DNA of 64,000 nucleotides from Photobacterium sanctipauli (GCF_003026495.1 NZ_PYMA01000011.1:1-64000), one strand, 5' to 3'. Counted from the first letter of the stretch, positions 1-8,974 are shown. Made by a program: numbers and translations. The notes: generated from the letters alone by a model not told the origin.

Positions 1-127
1 CTTTGAGTACATTGAGGTTGATTATAATCAGACGAGAAGGCACAGTGCTCTTGGGTACCTAAGCCCAGTTAACTTTGAAAAGCAAAATGTCGCTTAATGA
101 AGTGTCCAGTCTGGCTGGAGCAGATCA
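1..127 (+). mobile_element. Right end of an IS3-family insertion sequence
   Basis: This is the right-hand end of an IS3-family element that continues off the left edge. It holds a transposase C-terminus (2-97) followed directly by an inverted-repeat-like end at 103-127, which starts TGTCCAGTC and ends CAGATCA, closing on the CA dinucleotide typical of IS3-family ends. From base 128 the sequence reads straight into RecQ protein, so the junction marks an insertion into recQ. The left end, its inverted repeat and the target-site duplication lie outside the window. Confidence 0.8.
2..97 (+). CDS. IS3-family transposase (OrfB), C-terminal fragment
   Basis: Partial gene: only the last 31 codons are in the window, ending in TAA at 95-97 with a second in-frame stop (TGA) next to it. 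The peptide carries the classic C-terminal signature of IS3-family OrfB DDE integrases: an FEYIE segment, YN, RRHSALGYLSP and a final FEKQNVA. The catalytic DDE residues would lie upstream and cannot be checked, so activity cannot be judged. It reads in the same frame as the recQ remnant downstream but is separated from it by the two stops. Confidence 0.85.
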   Translation, partial: FEYIEVDYNQTRRHSALGYLSPVNFEKQNVA

Positions 128-1312
128 ATCCGCTATCACGTCAGTGAGCCAAACAACGCAAAAAATGATCTCTGGTCGTTTATCTCAACCAATCATGCTC
201 ACGATGCCGGTGTGGTCTATTGCTTATCCCGTAAGAAAGTGGAAGAGGCAGCAGAGTGGTTGACAAGCAAAGGGCGAGTTGCGTTGGCCTATCATGCGGG
301 CATGCCAGTAGAGAAGCGTAATGAACACCAGCAGCGATTTTTACGTGAAGAGGGCGTGATTATCGTGGCGACGATCGCTTTTGGGATGGGCATTGATAAA
401 CCAGATGTTCGCTTTGTTGCTCATTTAAGTCTGCCAAAAAGCATGGAGTCGTATTACCAAGAAACAGGTCGAGCTGGGCGAGATGGCGAGCCCGCTAATG
501 CTTGGATGGCTTATGGTATGCAAGATATGGTGATGCAACGTCAAATGGTGGAAAACTCGGAAGGTAATGATGCCTACAAACAAGTGCAGATCCAAAAACT
601 CAATGCCTTGTTGGGTTATTGTGAGTTAGTCACTTGCCGTCGCCAAACGATCCTTGCTTATTTCAATGAGCACTTAGCGGAGCCTTGTGGCAACTGTGAT
701 AACTGCCTAACCCCTCCAATAACATGGGATGGTACGCGAGCTGCACAAAAAGCCCTCTCAACAGTCTATCGATGCGATCAGCGCTTTGGTGTCACTTATC
801 TTATTAATGTACTACTTGGGAAAAGCGATGAGCGGATCAAGCGTTTTGGCCATGATAAAGTCTCGACCTTTGGTATTGGTACAGAGCTGACTGCAACTCA
901 GTGGAAAGGTGTATTTCGACAACTGATCGCAATGAACTACTTGCGTGTAGAAGGTGATTACAACAGCTTAAAACTGACACCCCAGTGCCGACCAATACTC
1001 AAAGGGCAGCAACAAGTTCAATTACGAGAGCTTAGAAAAACGAAAGCCAGCAAAACCTCAAAAGTAACCGCAACGATCGACTTATCGCCTTCTGACTTGG
1101 CTCAATTTGAAGCGTTAAAAGAAGTACGTTTAGAGCTGGCTAAAGAGCAGAATGTACCGGCTTATGTTATCTGCCATGATGCAAGCTTAAAAGCGGTGGC
1201 AATTTCGCGCCCAGAAACCCTTGAACAACTTAGCCAAATCTCAGGATTTGGTGAGAGTAAGGTGGGGAAATATGGTAATCAGTTGCTGGCAGTAGTTGAA
1301 GCGAAACCGTGA
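128..1312 (+). pseudogene. recQ: RecQ DNA helicase, 3' remnant cut by the IS
   Basis: About 394 codons of an ATP-dependent RecQ helicase, starting abruptly at base 128 with IRYHVSE and without a start codon. Present in order are the second half of the helicase core ([37 protein letters not shown]), the zinc-binding region (CRR, CGNCDNC), the winged-helix RQC region and an HRDC domain near the C-terminus ([11 protein letters not shown]). The first RecA lobe with Walker A and the DEAH-type box is missing here and should lie on the far side of the IS. A GTG at 212 could start a shorter peptide, but it would lack the ATP site. RecQ normally unwinds DNA in recombination repair, and this copy should be inactive. 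It is followed by a gene-poor stretch. Confidence 0.88.
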
Positions 1313-1522
1313 GAAAATAAGTAGGGTTGTTTATCCCAACTGAGTGCCGGATACGTTTAAACCCTGAAGTTGATACTTCAGTGGCTAACGTTTGTCGTCA
1401 AGTTTGGTTAAACCGATTGATGGTGGTGATTCCCTGATCGGGAATGATCATCGTTATTACTTGGGGTTTAATGCCGTTATGGCATTGGGTGAAGCAGGTT
1501 AATTAGTTGAAGCTGTTCAATA
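1313..1522. other. Non-coding stretch with hairpins after recQ
   Basis: No convincing gene. Three short inverted repeats are visible: CTGAAGT/ACTTCAG (1364-1381), ATTCCC/GGGAAT around 1429-1445, and ATGCC/GGCAT around 1471-1485. None is followed by a T-run, so none is a clear terminator. A frame open from 1389 to a TAA at 1500-1502 ends in a plausible-looking peptide (GFNAVMALGEAG), but it has no ATG or ribosome-binding site. Confidence 0.4.
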
Positions 1523-1618
1523 TTAGATGAACATCAAAGTGCGAGCTAGGATAGCAGCAGCAGTGATAGAGAACATAGTTGATACAGTTGCGATTTCAGA
1601 AACAGTTTGCTTTGACAT
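1523..1618 (-). CDS. 31-residue putative membrane micro-protein
   Basis: A 31-codon ORF starting with ATG at 1618 and ending in TAA at 1523-1525. It is preceded by a strong ribosome-binding site (GAGGAG, 6 bases before ATG in GAGGAGTAACCATTATG). The peptide begins MSKQTVSEIATVS and continues into a hydrophobic stretch, roughly residues 14-31, broken by one Arg near residue 26. It could be a small membrane or membrane-surface peptide. I recall similar short orphan proteins in vibrios but cannot confirm a family. It stands alone, with 234 bases between it and the next gene upstream on the same strand. No function is claimed. Confidence 0.65.
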   Translation of the reverse strand: MSKQTVSEIATVSTMFSITAAAILARTLMFI

Positions 1619-1765
1619 AATGGTTACTCCTCGTTGGTATGCGTGCAGTTTAGCAAAACGTGACGGATGTCAACAAAGAGTGTTCTAAACTTTCAATTTT
1701 CTTTAGGTATGTACGTTTACACTGCTTGTGTTTGTGTAATTAAATTACATTTGTTGTTTAAATAA

Positions 1766-1804
1766 AAGCCCAAGCATCGATAACAGGGGTTGATGCTTGG
1801 GCTT
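1766..1804 (-). terminator. Rho-independent terminator after the GlcG-like gene
   Basis: A perfect 13-bp inverted repeat (arms AAGCCCAAGCATC 1766-1778 and its complement 1792-1804) with a 13-base loop. On the minus strand it is followed by TTATTTAAAC, a modest U-rich tract. It lies 49 bases past the stop of the minus-strand GlcG-like gene and should end the aceB-glcG transcript. Confidence 0.8.
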
Positions 1805-1852
1805 GGTTAGTATTTTCGCTCGCTTAGCAATGGTGCTCGGCGTTGTTATAAG

Positions 1853-2290
1853 CTATAGGGCTTCCTCACTACAGTAGAGCTCGGCATGGTCTATGCCTTG
1901 CAGGGCGCACTTTTCATCAAGATCCGATAGATCACCACTGACACCAACGGCGCCTAGAACAGTATCGTTTTGATCCTTTATGAGTAGGCCGCCTGGAACG
2001 GGCACCATGTTGCCATTAGCCAGTACATTAACTGCGTTAATGAAAGCGGGTCGGTTGTCTGCATCTTTTGCCAGTTGTCGGGATGAACAGCCAAGAGCGA
2101 GGGCACCCCACGCTTTGGCAATTGCAATATCCGGTCGCATCATACTTGAGCCGTCTTGTCGCTGGAGTGAAATAAGCTTGCCACCACTGTCCAATACTGC
2201 AACGGTGAGAGGCGCACTCTGTTGTGCTTTTCCTGCGCTAAACGTGCCTTGTGTAATAGTCAGCGCTTGCTGAAGTGTTAAATTAACCAT
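1853..2290 (-). CDS. GlcG/HbpS-family (DUF336) protein
   Basis: A 145-residue single-domain protein of the GlcG/HbpS (DUF336) family. Seen: the N-terminal helix (LTLQQALTITQ), the core LTVAVLDSGGKLISLQR, the middle helix DIAIAKAWGALALG, and the glycine-rich PVPGGLLIKD and GAVGVSGD segments. Members bind haem or other small ligands, and a GlcG gene often sits in glycolate/glyoxylate operons; its biochemical role there is not established. Here it lies 89 bases downstream of malate synthase on the same strand, repeating the glcG-malate synthase pairing of the E. coli glc operon. I chose the ATG at 2290 because AGGAG is 5 bases before it; the adjacent ATG at 2293 is also possible. A longer upstream frame has no ribosome-binding site. 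Confidence 0.75.
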   Translation of the reverse strand: MVNLTLQQALTITQGTFSAGKAQQSAPLTVAVLDSGGKLISLQRQDGSSMMRPDIAIAKAWGALALGCSSRQLAKDADNRPAFINAVNVLANGNMVPVPGGLLIKDQNDTVLGAVGVSGDLSDLDEKCALQGIDHAELYCSEEAL

Positions 2291-2319
2291 CATTTCTCCT
2301 GACTGTTTTATCGACATCA

Positions 2320-2362
2320 ATACCAAACCAAGCAAGTCATCAATTACTTACTTGGTTGGTAT
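2320..2362 (-). other. Intergenic hairpin between aceB and the glcG-like gene
   Basis: An imperfect inverted repeat, ATACCAAACCAAG (2320-2332) against CTTGGTTGGTAT (2351-2362), with one bulged A and an 18-base loop. It sits just past the malate synthase stop. Without a T-run it is not a standard terminator; it may stabilise the upstream mRNA end or lower expression of the downstream gene. Confidence 0.45.
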
Positions 2363-2379
2363 GACTGGCGATAAGTAAA

Positions 2380-4026
2380 TTATTCTTTTTTGTAGTTAAG
2401 GCTTTCCTCTGTTAGTAAGCCGTAACTTGGAAGTGTCAAGAAGGCTGCAAACTCGTCGGCGGTAGAAAGCTCGTCAAACAATTGAGCTGTTTCTTCAAAG
2501 CGCCCGTTAGCGTAGCGCTCATCACCAACTTCGGCCTGAATTGTGCCGAGTTCTTCGTTTAACCACTTTCTAAATAGTTCTGCTGTGAAGGTTTGGCCGT
2601 CATCCAGTACCACACCGTGGTGGATCCATTGCCAGATGCTCGCTCGGGAAATCTCTGCGGTGGCGGCATCTTCCATTAGGCCGTAGATAGGCACGCAGCC
2701 ATAGCCTTGGATCCATGCTTCGATGTAATAAAGCGCGATACGGATATTCTTACGTACCCCGGCTTCGTTGCGTACGCCATCACAGGGCTCAAGTAGCATT
2801 TCAGCCGTGATTTCTTCTTCAGTTCCCTTGAAGTCCAACTGGTTAGCTTTGTCTGCCAGGTGGTTATCAAAGATTTCCATTACCGTGTTAACCAGACCCG
2901 GGTGGGCAACCCACGTACCGTCATGGCCGTTGCTGGACTCGCGCTTTTTATCTTCAGTTACCTTGGCAAGTACTTGATCCAGTTCCTGCGGATCTTTGCT
3001 TGGGATAAAGGCTGACATACCGCCCATCGCAAATGCGCCGCGCTGGTGGCAGGTTTTAACCAGTAACTGGCTGTATGCAGTAAGGAATGGTTGATCCATA
3101 CCAACGCCGTGTCGATCCGGCAGGATCCGATCTTTGTGGTTCTTCAGTGTTTTGATGTAGCTGAAAATATAATCCCAGCGGCCACAGTTCATGGCCACAA
3201 TGTGGTCACGCATCGCGTACAGCATTTCATCCATTTGGAATACGGCTGGCAGTGTCTCGATAAGCACTGTTGCCTTGATGGTGCCGGTTGGGACATTGAA
3301 ATATTCTTCAGTGAAATGGAAGATATCTGCCCACCATTGTGCTTCTTCCATACATTCTAGTTTTGGAATGTAGTAGTACACACCCAAGCCTTGCTCTTGG
3401 CGGGTTTTGTAGTTGTGGAAGAAATACAGTGCGAAATCCATTAAACAACCCGCAATTGGCTCGCCCTCAACCTGGATATGCGCTTCAGGTAAGTGGATAC
3501 CACGTGGACGCGCAATCAACAATGCAGGGTTGTCGTTCAGGCTGTAGTACTTGCCTTTCTTTAGGTCGGTGTAATTGATGCTGCCGTTGTTGGCATCGCG
3601 TAGGTTGATTTGTCCATCAACCATATTTTCCCAACTTGGTGCTGAGGCATCTTCAAAGCAGCACATGAATACTTTGGCGCCCGAGTTCAGGGCGTTGATA
3701 ACCATTTTACGCTCGATTGGGCCGGTAATTTCAACACGGCGATCTTTTAGCGCTGCAGGGATAGGAGCGACAGACCAGCTTTTATCGTCTCGGATTGACT
3801 GAGTATCAGTACGGAACCCAGGTAGCTCACCTTGATCAAAGCGCTGTTGGCGCTGTTCACGAAGTGCAAGCAGGTCATTACGGCGAGCGTTGAACTTAGC
3901 GACGACGGCATCGAGGAAATCAAGCGCTTCTGGAGAAAGGAGCTCGGCGTACCCTTCATCTATTGTTTGGCCGATAACATTGATACATCGTGTTTGTGTT
4001 TCAACCGCTAAATCGTCTGTAATCAT
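2380..4026 (-). CDS. aceB: Malate synthase A
   Basis: Malate synthase (548 residues, close to the A isoform's usual 530-545) condenses glyoxylate with acetyl-CoA to malate. Typical blocks are present: GFRTDTQSIRDDKSW, ARPRGIHLPEAH, YYIPKLECMEEAQWW, the active-site region TVLIETLPAVFQMDE, NCGRWDYIFSYIKT, DRHGVGMDQPF, and the C-terminal GVRKNIRIALYYIEAW. The ATG at 4026 follows AAAGGAGA by 7 bases and was preferred to an upstream start 31 codons earlier. The gene diverges from gcl, and each has a TTGTRTACAA palindrome in front, so two alternative glyoxylate-consuming routes appear to share a regulator. There is no isocitrate lyase here, so purine-derived glyoxylate is the likely substrate. Confidence 0.93.
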   Translation of the reverse strand: MITDDLAVETQTRCINVIGQTIDEGYAELLSPEALDFLDAVVAKFNARRNDLLALREQRQQRFDQGELPGFRTDTQSIRDDKSWSVAPIPAALKDRRVEITGPIERKMVINALNSGAKVFMCCFEDASAPSWENMVDGQINLRDANNGSINYTDLKKGKYYSLNDNPALLIARPRGIHLPEAHIQVEGEPIAGCLMDFALYFFHNYKTRQEQGLGVYYYIPKLECMEEAQWWADIFHFTEEYFNVPTGTIKATVLIETLPAVFQMDEMLYAMRDHIVAMNCGRWDYIFSYIKTLKNHKDRILPDRHGVGMDQPFLTAYSQLLVKTCHQRGAFAMGGMSAFIPSKDPQELDQVLAKVTEDKKRESSNGHDGTWVAHPGLVNTVMEIFDNHLADKANQLDFKGTEEEITAEMLLEPCDGVRNEAGVRKNIRIALYYIEAWIQGYGCVPIYGLMEDAATAEISRASIWQWIHHGVVLDDGQTFTAELFRKWLNEELGTIQAEVGDERYANGRFEETAQLFDELSTADEFAAFLTLPSYGLLTEESLNYKKE

Positions 4027-4061
4027 TGTGTCGTCTCCTTTGAAACAATAATTGTCATTTG

Positions 4062-4073
4062 TTGTGTACAAAA
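4062..4073. promoter_or_regulatory. Putative GntR operator upstream of aceB
   Basis: TTGTGTACAAAA, a near-match to the palindrome TTGTRTACAA repeated in this window. It lies 36 bases before the aceB start. The left half and core are intact and the right half deviates. Assignment to the GntR/FCD protein at 29540-30274 is inference from recurrence. Confidence 0.5.
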
Positions 4074-4312
4074 TGTTCTTGTTTATTTTATTTATAACGT
4101 GATCCGAGCGCGCTTGCAAAGACTATTTAACATTTATTTTTCAAGTGTTTTTTGCGTTAATTTTTATTGACTCATCGTACCAGTGTGTAATTTGCTGATT
4201 TATATGAGTTAAAAAAGAAATAGTGTAAATAAATGCGGTAGCTTGTTAAAAAACTGTTGCGCGAAACTTGCCTGTTTTCCAAATTACTGCATAGAATACA
4301 ATTAAGTTGTAA

Positions 4313-4324
4313 ATTGTATACAAT
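4313..4324. promoter_or_regulatory. Putative GntR operator upstream of gcl
   Basis: ATTGTATACAAT, a perfect 12-bp palindrome ending 18 bases before the gcl start codon and just ahead of its ribosome-binding site. Bound repressor here would block promoter or early elongation. The same sequence occurs before puuE (14307-14318) and its core before the GntR gene. Confidence 0.7.
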
Positions 4325-4342
4325 CGTGATTTGGAGTCATGT

Positions 4343-6118
4343 ATGGCAAAAATGAAAGCTATTGAAGCAGCGGTAGAAGTACTAAAGAAAGAAGGGGTAG
4401 ATATTGCGTTTGGTGTACCAGGCGCGGCAATCAACCCGATGTATGCAGCAATGAAAAAGCTAGGTGGCATCGATCATGTCCTGGCTCGCCATGTTGAAGG
4501 CGCGTCGCACATGGCCGAAGGCTATACCCGTACTAACCAGGATAATATCGGTGTGTGTATTGGTACTTCAGGCCCGGCAGGCACTGACATGATCACCGGT
4601 CTCTACTCTGCCTCTGCTGATTCCATTCCTATTTTATGTATTACAGGCCAGGCACCGCGTGCCCGTCTACATAAGGAAGACTTCCAAGCGGTTGATATTG
4701 AATCTATTGCAGCACCTGTTACCAAGTGGGCGACAACGGTACTTGAACCGGCCCAGGTGCCGCGTGCATTCCAGCAGGCATTCCACCTAATGCGCTCAGG
4801 TCGCCCGGGCCCGGTACTTATCGACTTGCCGCTTGATGTCCAGCTAGCAGAAATCGAATTTGATATTGATAGCTACGAGCCGCTTGAACCTTATAAGCCA
4901 AAAGCAAGCCGCCAGCAGGTGGAAAAAGCCCTGACCATGCTTAACGAGTCAAGCAATCCGGTGATTGTCTCGGGCGGTGGCGTGATTAACGCCGGTGCTT
5001 CAGAGCTACTGCAGCAGTTTGCGGAAATTACCGGCGTACCTGTGATCCCAACGCTAATGGGGTGGGGCTCTATCCCGGATAACCATGAGTTAATGGCGGG
5101 CATGGTTGGCCTGCAAACCGCGCATCGCTACGGTAATGCCACGCTACTGGGCTCCGATTTTGTGTTCGGGATTGGTAACCGCTGGGCTAACCGCCACACC
5201 GGTTCGGTCGACGTGTACACCGAAGGCCGTAAGTTTGTTCATATTGATATCGAGCCGACCCAGATTGGCCGCGTATTCTGCCCTGACTTAGGTATCGTGT
5301 CTGATGCCAAAGCAGCGCTTGAGCTACTGGTTGAAGTAGCAAAAGAGTGGCAGCAGGCAGGCAAGCTGGCTGACCGCTCGGAGTGGGTTGGCGAATGTCA
5401 GCATCGTAAAGCGACCATGTTGCGTAAAACGCACTTTGATCAAGTACCAATGAAGCCGATGCGTGTTTACGAAGGAATGAACAAGGCATTTGGTGAAGAC
5501 ACTTGTTATGTCAGCACCATTGGCTTATCCCAGATCGCCGCTGCCCAGTTCCTTCATGTTTACAAGCCGCGCCACTGGATCAACTGTGGTCAGGCCGGTC
5601 CGCTAGGCTGGACGATCCCTGCGGCCTTGGGTACCCGTGTTGCTGATCCGAAGCGTCCAATCGTTGCTATCTCTGGGGATTACGACTTCCAGTTCATGAT
5701 TGAAGAGCTAGCCGTCGGTGCCCAGTTCAACCTGCCGTATATCCATGTGGTGGTGAACAACTCTTACCTAGGCTTGATCCGCCAGGCACAGCGACAGTTT
5801 GATATTGATTACTGTGTGCAGCTGGCGTTCGACAACCAAAATGCCCCTGAGCTGGAAGGTTATGGTGTTGACCATGTCACCGTAGTTGAAGGTCTTGGCT
5901 GTAAGGCTATCCGTGTGACCGATCCAGACAAGATTGATGTTGCCTTTGAAGAGGCCAAAGTTTTGATGGCGAAGCACCAGGTACCGGTTGTGGTTGAGCT
6001 GATCCTAGAGCGTGTGACCAATATTGCGATGGGTGTCGAGATCAACGGTGTGAACGAGTTCGAAGCACTGGCGGAAGGTGTTGATGACGCACCGACGGCA
6101 ATCACGTTCAACCAGTAA
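4343..6118 (+). CDS. gcl: Glyoxylate carboligase (tartronate-semialdehyde synthase)
   Basis: A thiamine-diphosphate enzyme of 591 residues that joins two glyoxylates to tartronate semialdehyde and CO2. It is colinear with E. coli Gcl from [10 protein letters not shown]. Visible landmarks include GVPGAAINP at the N-terminus, [65 protein letters not shown], and the C-terminal ThDP motif (GDYDFQF to [10 protein letters not shown]). As in Gcl, V at about residue 51 replaces the usual catalytic Glu of ThDP enzymes (HVEGAS context). The start is ATG 4343 with GGAG 6 bases upstream. It is the first gene of gcl-hyi-glxR, 80 bases before hyi, and its product is isomerised or reduced by those two enzymes. 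An operator palindrome overlaps its promoter region. Confidence 0.95.
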   Translation: MAKMKAIEAAVEVLKKEGVDIAFGVPGAAINPMYAAMKKLGGIDHVLARHVEGASHMAEGYTRTNQDNIGVCIGTSGPAGTDMITGLYSASADSIPILCITGQAPRARLHKEDFQAVDIESIAAPVTKWATTVLEPAQVPRAFQQAFHLMRSGRPGPVLIDLPLDVQLAEIEFDIDSYEPLEPYKPKASRQQVEKALTMLNESSNPVIVSGGGVINAGASELLQQFAEITGVPVIPTLMGWGSIPDNHELMAGMVGLQTAHRYGNATLLGSDFVFGIGNRWANRHTGSVDVYTEGRKFVHIDIEPTQIGRVFCPDLGIVSDAKAALELLVEVAKEWQQAGKLADRSEWVGECQHRKATMLRKTHFDQVPMKPMRVYEGMNKAFGEDTCYVSTIGLSQIAAAQFLHVYKPRHWINCGQAGPLGWTIPAALGTRVADPKRPIVAISGDYDFQFMIEELAVGAQFNLPYIHVVVNNSYLGLIRQAQRQFDIDYCVQLAFDNQNAPELEGYGVDHVTVVEGLGCKAIRVTDPDKIDVAFEEAKVLMAKHQVPVVVELILERVTNIAMGVEINGVNEFEALAEGVDDAPTAITFNQ

Positions 6119-6198
6119 TACAGAGATTTTTTACTGATTCAGATTGGTATAAGCAGCGGGAAACCGCTGCTGGGCAAGATAGATAAAGGGATATAACA

Positions 6199-6975
6199 AT
6201 GCCAAAGTTTGCTGCTAACTTATCCATGCTGTTTAACGAGTTTGACTTTCTCGACCGTTTTGAAGCCGCTGCAAAGGCGGGCTTTCAAGGGGTGGAGTAC
6301 CTTTTTCCTTATGCCTTTGAGCAACAAGCACTAAAACAAAAGCTAGAGCAAAACGGCCTGAAACAAGTGCTGTTTAACCTGCCTGCGGGTGATTGGGAAC
6401 AGGGTGATAGAGGGATTGCTGTCGACCCTTCCCGCACCGAAGAATTTAAATCGGGTGTGGCAATGGCCATCCAATATGCCAAGGCACTTGAATGTGATCA
6501 GTTGAACTGCCTGGCGGGGATTGTACCTGAAGGGGTGAGTACCGAGCAGGCAGAAGCCACGTTTGTTAGCAACCTTCGTTATGCCGCGGGTGAGCTTGAA
6601 AAAGCAGGGATCAAGCTAATCATTGAAGCGATTAACACCCGGGATATTCCTGGCTTCTTCCTTACCAATACCCAGCAAGCGCTGGCCATTATTGAGCAGG
6701 TAGGTAGCCGTAATATCCAAGTGCAATACGATATCTACCACATGCAGATCATGGAAGGCGATTTGGCGCAAACGCTTAGTAATAACCTCGCCCAAATTCG
6801 TCACGTCCAATTGGCAGACAACCCGGGTCGCCATGAGCCGGGCACTGGAGAGATTAACTACCCGTTTGTGCTACAGCACCTCGATAGCATTGGCTATAAG
6901 GGCTGGGTGGGATGTGAATACAAGCCGAAGTCGACCACGATTGAAGGTCTTAGCTGGTTGAATGACTACAACTAA
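6199..6975 (+). CDS. hyi: Hydroxypyruvate isomerase
   Basis: A 258-residue TIM-barrel protein of the AP-endonuclease-2-like superfamily, the same length as E. coli Hyi. It interconverts hydroxypyruvate and tartronate semialdehyde. Seen: the N-terminal NLSMLFNE, FDRF, GFQGVEYLFPY, then LIIEAINTRDIPGFFL carrying a metal-ligand Glu, YDIYHMQIMEGD, HVQLADNPGRHEPGTGEINY and the C-terminal GCEYKP with a final ligand Glu. It follows gcl and precedes glxR by 12 bases, the standard glyoxylate-pathway order. The ribosome-binding site is an AAAGGG-like run before ATG. No glycerate kinase gene is present in the window, so the pathway's last step must be encoded elsewhere. Confidence 0.93.
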   Translation: MPKFAANLSMLFNEFDFLDRFEAAAKAGFQGVEYLFPYAFEQQALKQKLEQNGLKQVLFNLPAGDWEQGDRGIAVDPSRTEEFKSGVAMAIQYAKALECDQLNCLAGIVPEGVSTEQAEATFVSNLRYAAGELEKAGIKLIIEAINTRDIPGFFLTNTQQALAIIEQVGSRNIQVQYDIYHMQIMEGDLAQTLSNNLAQIRHVQLADNPGRHEPGTGEINYPFVLQHLDSIGYKGWVGCEYKPKSTTIEGLSWLNDYN

Positions 6976-6987
6976 TTTAAGGAAAGA

Positions 6988-7893
6988 ATGATGAGTACAA
7001 TTGCATTTATCGGAACAGGTATTATGGGTCGCCCAATGGCGGCAAACCTTCAAAAAGCAGGACACCAGCTAGTCTTTTCAACCCACTTCAATGCGGCCCC
7101 TCAAGAGCTGCTTGATGCGGGAGGTATTGCTTACCCGTCGGTACAGGCAGCCACCGAGCAAGCGGATGTGGTTATCCTGATGGTGCCAAACACCCCTCAG
7201 GTTGAGGACGTGCTATTTGGTGACAAGGGGGTTGAAGCCGGCCTTGCCAGCGGTGGCGCTGAAGGCAAGCTGGTCATTGATATGAGTTCAATCTCGCCGA
7301 TTGAAACCAAGCAGTTTGCCGCGCGTATTAAAGAAAGCGGTGCCGGGTACTTGGATGCGCCTGTTTCGGGCGGTGAAGTCGGCGCTATTAATGGCACCCT
7401 GAGCATCATGGTGGGCGGTAGCCAAGCTGAATTCGACCAAGCCAAGTCGCTGTTCGACATCATGGGCCAGAACATTACGCTGGTGGGTGATAACGGTGCA
7501 GGCCAAACGTGTAAGGTGGCTAACCAAATTATTGTTGCATTGAACATTGAGGCCGTTTCTGAAGCCTTGGTATTTGCTTCGAAGGCCGGTGCCGATCCGG
7601 CGCGTGTTCGCGAGGCGTTATTGGGTGGCTTCGCCAGCTCGAAAATCCTTGAAGTACACGGTGAGCGCATGATCAAGGGGACGTTTGACCCTGGCTTCAA
7701 AATTGCGCTGCACCAGAAAGACTTGAATCTAGCTATCACAGGTGCAGAAGCACTTGGTGTGAGCTTGCCGAATACTGAAAAGGCACAAGAGCTGTTTGGT
7801 AACTGTGCCGAGCAGGGCGGTTCTGAGTGGGATCACTCAGCCTTAATCAAGGCGATAGAATCGTTGGCAGATCACTCTATTCGCGGCGAATAG
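6988..7893 (+). CDS. glxR: Tartronate-semialdehyde reductase (2-hydroxy-3-oxopropionate reductase)
   Basis: An NAD(P)-dependent beta-hydroxyacid dehydrogenase of 301 residues that reduces tartronate semialdehyde to D-glycerate. Residues 5-20 give the Rossmann signature IAFIGTGIMGRPMAANL, followed near residue 120 by the substrate motif DAPVSGGEVGAINGTLSIM. The catalytic Lys region GAGQTCKVANQII is at about residues 171-183 and KDLNLAI sits near the C-terminus. It is 12 bases after hyi and so co-transcribed. Two ATG codons lie in tandem at 6988 and 6991; AAGG is 5 bases before the first, so I chose it. The closest alternative name is GarR, an isozyme with the same reaction, but the gcl-hyi context favours GlxR. 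Confidence 0.92.
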   Translation: MMSTIAFIGTGIMGRPMAANLQKAGHQLVFSTHFNAAPQELLDAGGIAYPSVQAATEQADVVILMVPNTPQVEDVLFGDKGVEAGLASGGAEGKLVIDMSSISPIETKQFAARIKESGAGYLDAPVSGGEVGAINGTLSIMVGGSQAEFDQAKSLFDIMGQNITLVGDNGAGQTCKVANQIIVALNIEAVSEALVFASKAGADPARVREALLGGFASSKILEVHGERMIKGTFDPGFKIALHQKDLNLAITGAEALGVSLPNTEKAQELFGNCAEQGGSEWDHSALIKAIESLADHSIRGE

Positions 7894-8266
7894 TTTTCAC
7901 TTAGTTGGTAAGTTCAGCGAGGCTCCTATCAGCCAGGTATGACACCGGGAGCCGAGCTGGAAAAGAACATTAATAAAACGCGTATCTTTTGTCTCCTTTC
8001 TTGCGCGTTCCCGAAGCAACAAGAGTTCGAGTATTGGTATTATATCCTTGGGACCGGTACTCACCCTGACAGGCGCTTTTGTATAGCTTCGGGATCCTTT
8101 CCACTTCGCTTTATCTCTTTGTTAGCATGATTTATATGGCAGTTGTCACAACTTAGCGTGTCCCTATTCTTTACGCTTTTTCAGCGCTTTAACCGTTAAA
8201 AAATATCGACTACCATGGAGTGTACCGAGCATTTCTGGGTATCTATTTCCAGCAGGGAGAATGGTC
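7894..8266. other. Gap between glxR and the TetR gene
   Basis: No gene is supported. A GGCTCC/GGAGCC inverted repeat (7921-7926 with 7948-7953) lies shortly after glxR but lacks a T-run, so it is at best a weak transcript end. The rest should hold the promoter of the TetR-family gene. I saw neither a TTGTRTACAA nor a TTGACC-N4-GGTCAA box here, so autoregulation is not evident. A 63-codon frame at 7939-8130 has no ribosome-binding site or coding character. Confidence 0.4.
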
Positions 8267-8884
8267 ATGTCACGGATCCGACAGAAGAACCAAGACCGCA
8301 TTATTGAAGTGGCATGCCGCTTGTTTGCCGAGCAAGGCTATGCGGCGACCAAGATGGTGGATATCGCGAGGGCCGCAGATATCCCCAAGCCGAATGTCTT
8401 TTATTACTTCAGTGCCAAAGACAACCTATACCGCGCGGTATTGGAGAGCGTTACGCAACCATTGCTCGAAGCCTCGCAACCTATCGAACAGCTGGATGAT
8501 CCGGCAGAAGCCCTGACCGAGTATATCAAAGCCAAATTGAGGATTTCCCGCGATCACCCCTTTGCCTCAAAGGTCTTTGCCAATGAAGTGATGTCGGGGG
8601 CCAACTACTTGCCGGAAGATATCGCCGCTGAGCTGCTCAAGCAATCGCAGATGATTATTGGTAAATTCAGCCAATGGTCACAGCAAGGCGTGATGGCGGC
8701 ATTGCCCCCCCACCACCTGATGTTCACCATTTGGGCCGCTACCCAAACCTATGCCGATTTCAGCTGGCAGATCTGCAATGTGATGGACAAAGATAAACTG
8801 GATGAAAACGACTTCGAGGAAGCCGCAGCGTTCTTGACCCAATTTGTCATCAATGGTTGTCAGCTGCAGCACAAAAGCGTTTAA
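8267..8884 (+). CDS. RutR-like TetR-family regulator
   Basis: A 205-residue TetR/AcrR-family repressor. Residues about 10-55 form the HTH (IIEVACRLFAEQGYAATKMVDIARAADIP, then NVFYYFSAKDNLYRAVL). The C-terminal part resembles RutR of E. coli: a DDPAEALTEYIKAKLRISRDHP stretch, EVMSGA, and a MFTIWAATQTYADFSW motif matching RutR's FMIWASTQHYADF. RutR senses uracil/thymine and binds TTGACCA-N2-TGGTCAA. Two such boxes occur upstream of xdhA in this window, so this protein may couple xanthine dehydrogenase to a purine or pyrimidine ligand; that link is inference. ATG 8267 was preferred because AGGGAGA ends 6 bases before it. The gene follows gcl-hyi-glxR and converges on the deaminase gene. Confidence 0.82.
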   Translation: MSRIRQKNQDRIIEVACRLFAEQGYAATKMVDIARAADIPKPNVFYYFSAKDNLYRAVLESVTQPLLEASQPIEQLDDPAEALTEYIKAKLRISRDHPFASKVFANEVMSGANYLPEDIAAELLKQSQMIIGKFSQWSQQGVMAALPPHHLMFTIWAATQTYADFSWQICNVMDKDKLDENDFEEAAAFLTQFVINGCQLQHKSV

Positions 8885-8974
8885 GTCGCAGGCTAAATAT
8901 AGCAGTGCCAAATAACAAAACCGCCAATTTGTCGGCTTTGTTGTTCATGATTTCTCAAAGTATTACGAGAATCG

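Noticed and set aside
1389..1502. Frame open to TAA after recQ, ending GFNAVMALGEAG
   Set aside because: The end looks protein-like, but no start codon or ribosome-binding site is present, so I did not call a gene.
7939..8130. 63-codon frame between glxR and the TetR gene
   Set aside because: No ribosome-binding site or recognisable peptide; the composition looks non-coding.
8885..8974. Possible bidirectional terminator between the TetR and deaminase genes
   Set aside because: Only an imperfect AACCGCC/GGCTTT pairing is visible, too weak to call.
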